Origin: a virus
Virus record (IMG/VR): IMGVR_UViG_3300032267_000352
Location: 1-29,658 of that record
Strand: one strand, 5' to 3'
DNA: 29,658 nt
A program made the position numbers and the translations under genes. This document shows positions 24,132 to 29,658 of this stretch, one piece after another. Position 1 is the first letter of the stretch; each line of letters starts with the position of its first letter. The notes beneath the pieces were generated by a model. The model worked only from the letters and a program-made list of their open reading frames with translations. It did no database searches and was not told the DNA's origin.

Positions 24132-24451
24132 TGCCAACATATAAAGTCCTAGCTCAATCTGCACCTAGTGCAGCAACTGCGACCACTTTGCTTACAGCAA
24201 GTAGCGCAACAATTATCTCAACACTTAATGTATCTAACATAGGTGGTGCTGCAGACTTAATCCGCATAGCAGTACGTCCTGCTGCTGCAACTCTTGCTAA
24301 TCAGCACTACATTGCATACGGAGTACAAGTGCCATCAGGTGCTATATTTTCATTACAAGGTGGTGTTACACTAGCTAATACGGATGTTGTAACGGTATAC
24401 TCAACTACTGGCACTTCTTCATTCAGTGCTTTTGGATCGGATGGTAACTAA
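24131..24451 (+). CDS. small beta-rich fibre/baseplate protein (106 aa)
   Basis: MPTYKVLAQSAPSAATATTL...STLNVSNIGGAADLIRIAVRPAA...YIAYGVQVPSGAIFSLQG follows a pattern I recall from small structural proteins beside phage fibres. It has a beta-sandwich-like hydrophobic rhythm and no Cys. TAATG overlaps on both sides indicate coupled expression with the fibre genes. It could be a fibre-base or tip protein. Confidence 0.7.
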   Translation: MPTYKVLAQSAPSAATATTLLTASSATIISTLNVSNIGGAADLIRIAVRPAAATLANQHYIAYGVQVPSGAIFSLQGGVTLANTDVVTVYSTTGTSSFSAFGSDGN

Positions 24452-24819
24452 TGGCTGTTAATATTATAGGTGGAACCGTACAGGCTTCTGCCGCATTAGC
24501 AACAAATGCTCAAACTGGAACAACTTATACATTTGTTCTTTCTGATGCAAACAATACTGTAGTTGAATTTAACAACGCATCAGCAATTACGGCAACAATT
24601 CCATTAAACTCATCTGTTGCTTATCCAACAGGTTCTCAGATTCAGTTACTTCAAACTGGTGCTGGTCAAGTATCAATAGCGGTAACATCTGGTGTAACAC
24701 TTAACGTTAGTCCGTCAGCCGGAACTAACGCTGGAAAACTTAGAGCACAATGGTCTTTTGCTACACTAATTAAACGAGCAACAGATACTTGGGTGCTAGT
24801 AGGGGATGTGACTGCATAA
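24451..24819 (+). CDS. stand-alone fibre domain protein (122 aa), paralogue of the preceding fibre's C-terminus
   Basis: From NAQTGTTYTFVLSDANNTVV (residue 19) to LVGDVTA this aligns with the last 95 residues of the fibre gene ending at 24131: NAQTGTTYT, IN/IQ-LLQ-GAGQV, KLRAQ-ATLI and LVGD-TA all match. It lacks the N-terminal fibre parts. A split or duplicated tip domain is the likely origin. TAATG coupling at both ends. Confidence 0.78.
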   Translation: MAVNIIGGTVQASAALATNAQTGTTYTFVLSDANNTVVEFNNASAITATIPLNSSVAYPTGSQIQLLQTGAGQVSIAVTSGVTLNVSPSAGTNAGKLRAQWSFATLIKRATDTWVLVGDVTA

Positions 24820-25373
24820 TGCCAATTCCATTAGCACAAGGTTCACAAATGCACGGTGCGTTAATTCCTATTGCAAATTATGTTGCTGATGGAACAGCAA
24901 CGGGCGTGGGCTTTAATAGTATTCCACAAATATATCAAGATTTATTAATTGTCCAATACCTTCGTTCAAATCGTTCCGCAACAACTGAACAATTTTGGCA
25001 ACGACCATTAAACGATAGTGGATCAAATTATTCTTATACTAATCTTAATGGTAATGGATCATCTGCTTCATCTGCGCGTTTTTCAAATCAAACAGTAACT
25101 AATCGTTTTAACATACCAGCAGCAAGTGCAACTTCTGGAATATTTGGTTCATCAATTGTTCATATTCTTAACTATGCAAATACAACAACATATAAAACTT
25201 TAATTACAAGGTCTGCTTGTGACTTAAATGGTTCTGGTGATACCAACTTATCAGTTGGACTTTGGCGTTCTACATCTGCAATTACAAGCATAAATCTTGC
25301 AACTGAAAATGGTTCAAACCTTATAACAGGAAGTTATATTTATCTTTACGGAGTTAGGACGGTGGGTCAGTAA
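24819..25373 (+). CDS. tail-tip/receptor-binding-like protein 1 (184 aa)
   Basis: The ATG at 24819 overlaps the previous TAA; a longer upstream reading would overlap that gene in another frame. The protein has SIPQIYQDLLIVQYLRSNRS near the N-terminus, ILNYANTTTYKT and GLWRSTSAITSINLATENGS in the C-terminal half, and ends YIYLYGVRTVGQ. It shares this scheme with the next two genes. The composition (Asn/Ser/Thr/Tyr-rich beta) suits an exposed binding protein. The DNA is more AT-rich than the capsid genes. Confidence 0.75.
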   Translation: MPIPLAQGSQMHGALIPIANYVADGTATGVGFNSIPQIYQDLLIVQYLRSNRSATTEQFWQRPLNDSGSNYSYTNLNGNGSSASSARFSNQTVTNRFNIPAASATSGIFGSSIVHILNYANTTTYKTLITRSACDLNGSGDTNLSVGLWRSTSAITSINLATENGSNLITGSYIYLYGVRTVGQ

Positions 25374-25374
25374 T

Positions 25375-25917
25375 ATGTCTATGTATCCCTTAGCAAGTGT
25401 TGCTTTATCATCTGCTGATATAGATTTAACAAATATTCCGCAAACTTTTAATCATTTACAACTTCGCGTTTTTTCTAGAGATACTGGCAATCAATCTACA
25501 ACTAGTTATTCAGCAACTGGTTATATGAGCTTTAATAACGATACTGCTAGTATAAATTATTCAGTTCATTTTTTGTATGGATCAGGTTCAGTAGCAGGTT
25601 CTGGTTCTTATGCGCCTAATTACAATATTATGCAAGTTCCAGAGTTAGGCGGCCCATATTCAGGACAATTAGCAAATACTTATGCTTGCGCAATTATTGA
25701 TATTTTAGATTATACAAATACAAATAAATATAAAACTGTTCGTTTCATAAATGGTGTAGATATGAATGGTTATGGTCGTGTATTTTTCCAATCAGGTTTA
25801 TGGAGAAACACATCTGCTATAAATAGAATTAAAATTGCAAATGATGGTGGCACTTTTGCTGCTAATTCACGCATTGATCTTTACGGTATCTCTACTTCTA
25901 ATGCGACAGGGGCATAA
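25375..25917 (+). CDS. tail-tip/receptor-binding-like protein 2 (180 aa)
   Basis: ATG with AGGACGGTGGG in the end of the preceding gene. Shared scheme: DLTNIPQTFNHLQLRVFSRD, ILDYTNTNKYKTVRFINGVD, SGLWRNTSAINRIKIANDGG and the end RIDLYGISTS. The middle (FLYGSGSVAGSGSYAPNYNI) is unlike its paralogues, as expected of a variable loop. Probably duplicated from a common ancestor with its neighbours. Confidence 0.75.
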   Translation: MSMYPLASVALSSADIDLTNIPQTFNHLQLRVFSRDTGNQSTTSYSATGYMSFNNDTASINYSVHFLYGSGSVAGSGSYAPNYNIMQVPELGGPYSGQLANTYACAIIDILDYTNTNKYKTVRFINGVDMNGYGRVFFQSGLWRNTSAINRIKIANDGGTFAANSRIDLYGISTSNATGA

Positions 25918-25920
25918 ATA

Positions 25921-26457
25921 ATGAGCGTATTCTTACAACCTATTTATACTCAAACTGTTGGTAGTGGCGGAGTTAATACAGTTACATTTAATAATATTCC
26001 ACAAACTTTTACTGATTTACTTATTAAAGTAAGTGCGCGTGGAGATACGACCAATTCAGATATTGGTATTACTGGTTTTCAAACTCATTATTTAAGATTA
26101 AATAACAACCTTTCAAACTTACATACAAGTCGTTATTTATTAGCAGATGGATCAACTGTCTCATCAAGTGCGGCGGGAGCCGAAACTATTTGGCGCGCTC
26201 CTGGTTCTACTAATTCAAGTGACACATCAAATACATTTTCAAATGGTGAAATATATATTCCAAATTACACAAATTCTAATTTTAAATCTGCCATTGGAGA
26301 TATTGTTGGAGAAAATAATGGTAGCACATCTGGTATAATGTTAGGTTCTTATTTATTTCAATCAACTTCAGCAGTTACTAGAATAGATTTTTTAGCATCT
26401 TCTGGTAATTTTGTTCAATATTCAACTTTCTCACTATACGGAATCACGAAAGGATAA
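25921..26457 (+). CDS. tail-tip/receptor-binding-like protein 3 (178 aa)
   Basis: ATG after AGGGG. It has the same scheme: NTVTFNNIPQTFTDLLIKVS, IPNYTNSNFKSAIGDIVGEN, YLFQSTSAVTRIDFLASSGN and the end TFSLYGITKG. It is more divergent than copies 1 and 2 in the centre. The three genes could encode co-assembled tips or alternative tips. Confidence 0.75.
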   Translation: MSVFLQPIYTQTVGSGGVNTVTFNNIPQTFTDLLIKVSARGDTTNSDIGITGFQTHYLRLNNNLSNLHTSRYLLADGSTVSSSAAGAETIWRAPGSTNSSDTSNTFSNGEIYIPNYTNSNFKSAIGDIVGENNGSTSGIMLGSYLFQSTSAVTRIDFLASSGNFVQYSTFSLYGITKG

Positions 26458-26461
26458 ATAA

Positions 26462-26686
26462 ATGCCAACAGTAATAGAGGTAGACTGCTCTACTGGAATC
26501 TCGACAGAACGTGAGATGACAACAGAAGAAGTCGCAAGTATGGAAGCAATGCAAGCAGATGCAGAAGCACGTCGTGCTGAAGAAGAAGCACAAGCAGAAG
26601 CAACTGCTACTGCTAAAGCATCAGCAGAAGCAAAACTTACAGCTCTTGGTTTAACTGCAGAAGAAATTGCAGCACTAACTAAGTAA
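26462..26686 (+). CDS. small acidic coiled-coil protein (74 aa)
   Basis: It begins MPTVIEVDCSTGISTEREMT, then an uninterrupted Ala/Glu-rich helix (EEVASMEAMQADAEARRAEE...) and a short C-terminal helix (LTALGLTAEEIAALTK). Proteins of this form commonly follow fibre genes in phages and are often thought to be assembly chaperones or linkers. AAAGGAT precedes the ATG. Confidence 0.72.
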   Translation: MPTVIEVDCSTGISTEREMTTEEVASMEAMQADAEARRAEEEAQAEATATAKASAEAKLTALGLTAEEIAALTK

Positions 26687-26704
26687 TAAGTTTTAAGTTC
26701 CTCC

Positions 26705-26735
26705 TAAGCACCGAGGCTAAAAGGCTTACTTTTTT
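26705..26735 (+). terminator. weak intrinsic-terminator-like element
   Basis: TAAGC (26705-26709) can pair with GCTTA (26724-26728), followed by C and six T. The stem is short and the loop long, so it is at best a partial terminator or attenuator between the fibre genes and the large tail gene. Confidence 0.4.
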
Positions 26736-26758
26736 GTGTCCAAATCTAAGGAGAGCTA

Positions 26759-28717
26759 ATGGCTTATGGCGATGATATTACCGAGGCAATTCCCTATACC
26801 CTCTCGAACCCTCCAGTTAATTCATCATATAGCGGATCAACCGTTGCCTACGATATTGCTATTGGCGGACAACCATTCTTCCTAGAAACAAGTGATGAGT
26901 CACCATACCGTCGAGTAACAGCGCAGTATCGCAAGCAACAACTAGATACAACCAGAGAACCTGGTGAGCAGACTCTTACCGGTTGGTGGATACGTTCTCA
27001 ATCAACATTTCATTTAGGTCAAGGCATTAAGTTCTTTGAGCCAGCACAAGATGAAGGCCTTCGCTTTCAATACAAGTATTCTAAAGGTTGTGACATCTGG
27101 AGTAAGGGTCAAGTAACCCTACTTAAAGATGTTACTTCTAGCAATACAACCACTGGAACTATTAACGCTAACTTGCGTCCAGTTCAATATGCCAGATCTA
27201 TTCGTTGGTCAGGTACTGATGGCATCTTATTACACGATGATTACACTATTCGTAAGATCTCAGTTGCTGGAGCTTCTACTGCTTTCCAGACTAACGTATC
27301 AGGTACTGATTCAACTATATTCTCAGTCTGTGATGATGGCGTCTACGCTTATTGGATAACCAACGCAACTCTTGGTGGCAATTTATCACTTTATAAGAAG
27401 TTATTAACTGCTGATACAAGCACAGCAGCTACACTTATGTTTACCACTATTGGTACTACTGTTACTAATGCAGTTATTGAGTTTACTAAAGAGCGTCTTG
27501 TTGCTGCTATCAATAACAAGGTATATGAAATTGCTACAACTGCTTCAGTATTACCTAGCCCAGTTTATACACATCCTAATCCAAACATAATCTTTACTTC
27601 TATTACCTCATCAGGTGCTGCTATCTATCTTGCTGCCTATAGTGGTATCCAATCTAATATCTTAAAGTTCACCCTAGAAACTACCGGTGCTATGCCTACA
27701 TTAAGTAGCGCTATTACTGCTGCTGAATTACCAGTAGGTGAAAAAGTATTTAGAGTTGCTTATTACTTAGGTTATATGGCTATTGGAACCTCTAAAGGAT
27801 TACGAATAGCTAATGTATCGGACAATGGTTCCCTTGCTTACGGTCCTTTGTTGTTTGAGTCAGAGCAGGCTGTCTACGATGTAGCATTTAGAGATAGATA
27901 CCTTTGGTGTACTACCAATGTTGATGGTAACCCTGGCATAACCAGAGTAGATCTAGGTCAACAGGTAGGAACTAACCTAGTTTTTGCTTACGCTTGGGAT
28001 TTATATAAGCCTGGTGTTACAGGTCGTTTAACTACTGCCTGTGCTTTTAACGGTAACACTACTCAATTAACTTTTACAACTAACTATGTGGTTACTGCTG
28101 GTGCTGTCTATATTGAATCAGCCACTACCTTAGTACCTACTGCTACCTTAGAGACTGGTTTTATCCGTTACAATACTTTAGAAAATAAAATATTTAAAAC
28201 TCTAACGCCACGCTTTGACACTGCTAATGGTGGTATAACAATCTATTCTGTACAGGCTGATAATACACAAGTTATCCTTGGTACCTTCCCGCAATCATCA
28301 GTCTTAAATCAGATCGGTATTCCATATCCTTCCACACCTCAACAGTACCTAGGGTTCTTATTTGAGTTTGTTAGAGATGAACACGACTCTACCTTGGGAC
28401 CTAAGTTTACCGGATACCAAGTTAATGTTCTTCCATCTATCCCACGCCAGAGGTTAATTCAATACCCTGCTATGTGTTATGACTTTGAGATGGATAAGTT
28501 TAATAACCAAGCTGGCTATGACGGTGCTGCATATAACCGTCAGCAAGTGCTGGAACGAATAGAAGATATTGGAGATACTGTATTAGTACAAGATTTCCGA
28601 ACCGGTGAATCCTACTTAGGGCTAATCGAAGAGCAAGATTTCATTAACAAAACACCTACAGACAAGCGCTATTCCGGTTACGGCGGAGTGCTTCTTATAA
28701 CAATCCGAAAGGTATAA
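26759..28717 (+). CDS. large tail protein, nozzle/tail-tube-B-like (652 aa)
   Basis: Strong AAGGAG site before the ATG. The N-terminal third (AYGDDITEAIPYTLSNPPVN...QPFFLETSDESPYRRVTAQY) leads into repeated beta-blade-like units with Gly/Asn turns and regular 'DG.YAYWITN', 'KVYEIATTASVLP' and 'RVAYYLGYMAIGTSKGLRIA' stretches, suggestive of a beta-propeller. The C-terminus (YDFEMDKFNNQAGYDGAAYN...YSGYGGVLLITIRKV) is beta-rich. The size and propeller-like character, and its position before the lysis genes, resemble podovirus nozzle proteins. A large tail-spike-like adhesin is the alternative. Confidence 0.65.
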   Translation: MAYGDDITEAIPYTLSNPPVNSSYSGSTVAYDIAIGGQPFFLETSDESPYRRVTAQYRKQQLDTTREPGEQTLTGWWIRSQSTFHLGQGIKFFEPAQDEGLRFQYKYSKGCDIWSKGQVTLLKDVTSSNTTTGTINANLRPVQYARSIRWSGTDGILLHDDYTIRKISVAGASTAFQTNVSGTDSTIFSVCDDGVYAYWITNATLGGNLSLYKKLLTADTSTAATLMFTTIGTTVTNAVIEFTKERLVAAINNKVYEIATTASVLPSPVYTHPNPNIIFTSITSSGAAIYLAAYSGIQSNILKFTLETTGAMPTLSSAITAAELPVGEKVFRVAYYLGYMAIGTSKGLRIANVSDNGSLAYGPLLFESEQAVYDVAFRDRYLWCTTNVDGNPGITRVDLGQQVGTNLVFAYAWDLYKPGVTGRLTTACAFNGNTTQLTFTTNYVVTAGAVYIESATTLVPTATLETGFIRYNTLENKIFKTLTPRFDTANGGITIYSVQADNTQVILGTFPQSSVLNQIGIPYPSTPQQYLGFLFEFVRDEHDSTLGPKFTGYQVNVLPSIPRQRLIQYPAMCYDFEMDKFNNQAGYDGAAYNRQQVLERIEDIGDTVLVQDFRTGESYLGLIEEQDFINKTPTDKRYSGYGGVLLITIRKV

Positions 28718-28723
28718 CGCATA

Positions 28724-28924
28724 ATGTCTATCGCTGACTGGGCAACCACCATATCAGGCTTTTTAGCCGTAGTAGTATTTATTGGAGCAGGTATTAGATA
28801 CTTGATTAAAAATTATCTATCAGAATTAAAACCTGATGGTAATGGTGGACACAATTTAGAAGGTCGCGTTGCCCGTATTGAGCAGCGAGTAGACGATATC
28901 TACAAGCTGTTAGCGGAGCGGTAA
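28724..28924 (+). CDS. holin-like membrane protein with C-terminal coiled coil (66 aa)
   Basis: One hydrophobic segment (FLAVVVFIGAGIRYLI, residues 13-28) follows a short N-terminus. The tail (LKPDGNGGHNLEGRVARIEQ...DIYKLLAER) is a cytoplasmic helix of coiled-coil type. This layout is common in small membrane proteins next to phage endolysins. TAATG overlap with the endolysin gene strengthens a lysis role. A membrane-anchored accessory protein is the alternative. Confidence 0.7.
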   Translation: MSIADWATTISGFLAVVVFIGAGIRYLIKNYLSELKPDGNGGHNLEGRVARIEQRVDDIYKLLAER

Positions 28925-29376
28925 TGAGTGTAGTTGATATTGCAAAGTCTCAGTTAAACTACAAAGAGACCGGTAATAACGACACTATGTATGGCAAGTG
29001 GTTTGGTCTTAACAACCAACCCTGGTGTGCAATGTTTGTATCTTGGTGCTTTGATCAAGCAGGATTAGTATCTAAAGTAGCAGCCCAGACTAAGAAGGGC
29101 TTTGCCTCCTGCGATGCAGGACTTAAATGGTTTACTAAAAAGAACAAGATAGTCCCAGTTGGTCAGGCTCAAGCCGGTGATATTGTTTTCTTTCAGTTTG
29201 ATAAGGATCCTCAAGCGGATCACGTAGGTATTTGTGCAAGTAATGACGGTAAAGGTTTCCTTATGGTCTATGAGGGTAATACCTCTGGAGATAGTAAGGG
29301 AAGTCAATCAAATGGAGATGGAGTGTTTCTAAAGAAACGTTCCTACTCCCTGATTATGGGCGTGGCTCGCCCTTAA
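28924..29376 (+). CDS. endolysin, CHAP-type amidase/peptidase (150 aa)
   Basis: A single CHAP domain fills the protein. The catalytic Cys is in QPWCAMFVSWC (C35), the His in ADHVGIC (H100) and the third residue in VYEGNTS (E117). AGDIVFFQF (84-92) is the typical strand before the His. No cell-wall-binding domain or signal peptide is present, so export depends on a holin. It cuts peptidoglycan peptide or amide bonds at the end of infection. The ATG overlaps the holin-like stop. Confidence 0.9.
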   Translation: MSVVDIAKSQLNYKETGNNDTMYGKWFGLNNQPWCAMFVSWCFDQAGLVSKVAAQTKKGFASCDAGLKWFTKKNKIVPVGQAQAGDIVFFQFDKDPQADHVGICASNDGKGFLMVYEGNTSGDSKGSQSNGDGVFLKKRSYSLIMGVARP

Positions 29377-29385
29377 AGGATGGAT

Positions 29386-29592
29386 ATGAAAGATCTAATA
29401 GCTAAGTTAAAGAGCAAAGAGTTTAAGTGTATGGCTAAGTCCTATGCACGAGCAGTCCTTGCTTCAGCAGTAACTATGGGTGTAGCTCTGGCAGCAGATG
29501 TGGCACCTCAGTACGCAATTCTAATCGGTTCAATCGCAGCCCCTGCAGTTAAGTGGGCTGATAAGGCAGAGAAAGAGTTTGGTCGTAAGTAA
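29386..29592 (+). CDS. second holin-like membrane protein (68 aa)
   Basis: I choose the ATG at 29386 because AAAGG (29376-29379 region) is then about 6 bases away; the ATG at 29380 touches that site. After a basic N-terminus (MKDLIAKLKSKEFKCMAKSY) there are two hydrophobic segments (AVLASAVTMGVALAADVA; YAILIGSIAAPAVKW) joined by a short turn, then a charged tail. The small size, hairpin topology and position after the endolysin suit a holin. It could instead be the antiholin partner of the upstream membrane protein. Confidence 0.72.
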   Translation: MKDLIAKLKSKEFKCMAKSYARAVLASAVTMGVALAADVAPQYAILIGSIAAPAVKWADKAEKEFGRK

Positions 29593-29617
29593 CTTTTAGT
29601 TCACTGCGAGGTAAGAC

Positions 29618-29649
29618 AGAGGGGCGCTTAACGGCGCCCTTCTTTTTTT
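29618..29649 (+). terminator. strong rho-independent terminator closing the late operon
   Basis: GGGCGC (29622-29627) pairs with GCGCCC (29634-29639). The stem is extended by a G/T wobble and AGA/TCT, and the loop is TTAACG. A run of seven T (29643-29649) follows. It lies 25 bases after the last late gene. Confidence 0.9.
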
Positions 29650-29658
29650 GTGCCTACA

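Noticed and set aside
24819-26457. Diversity-generating retroelement acting on the tip genes
   Set aside because: No reverse transcriptase, template repeat or accessory gene is visible in the window; only the array itself is seen.

Overview
The window is a large part of a tailed-bacteriophage genome, carrying the virion-assembly and lysis half plus the end of an opposing block of tiny early-type genes. No host gene, integrase, tRNA, rRNA, insertion sequence or CRISPR array was seen. The lineage looks like a short-tailed phage (podovirus): terminase, portal, scaffold, an N4-gp56-like major capsid protein, a connector-like protein, a large tail protein, fibres, holin and endolysin are present, but no tape-measure, tail-tube or sheath gene lies between capsid and fibres. 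The small-protein families (DUF6496-like, DUF6321-like) and the fibre families resemble those of environmental, especially aquatic actinobacterial, phages. The host is inference and cannot be proved from this sequence.

Layout. (1) Positions 1-2894, minus strand: thirteen mostly tiny genes (48-140 aa; the last is cut by the window edge), many joined by ATGA, GTGA or TAATG overlaps. Most were found by reading the minus strand directly. Four encode zinc-ribbon-like miniproteins, one a single-pass membrane protein and one the widespread phage 'GMSR...GCGMDMGFHLVYNLS' protein. (2) Positions 2895-3656: a gene-free divergent control region with iteron-like GAGCTG repeats, an AT-rich stretch and a run of inverted repeats just before the late genes. 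(3) Positions 3657-17377, plus strand: TerL, portal, small proteins, three large probable virion proteins (1626, 452 and 422 aa), scaffold and major capsid protein. (4) Positions 17435-19262: two small proteins then seven tiny genes, mostly Lys/Gly/Ser/Ala-rich. (5) Positions 19272-26686: fibre and adhesin region, with a two-tract collagen-like fibre, a glycosyltransferase with a helical-repeat tail, a connector candidate, a fibre with a duplicated C-terminal domain, and three tandem paralogous tip-like proteins. (6) Positions 26759-29649: large tail protein, holin-like protein, CHAP endolysin, second holin-like protein and a strong intrinsic terminator that closes the late operon.

How it works together: TerL and portal package DNA into a shell built by scaffold and capsid protein. 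The large proteins between portal and scaffold are candidates for internal or ejected proteins, and the tiny basic proteins may ride with the DNA. Connector and nozzle-like proteins form the tail, the fibre genes supply host recognition, and the glycosyltransferase may decorate the Thr-rich collagen-like fibre. Replication genes are not in the window and probably lie beyond its left end.
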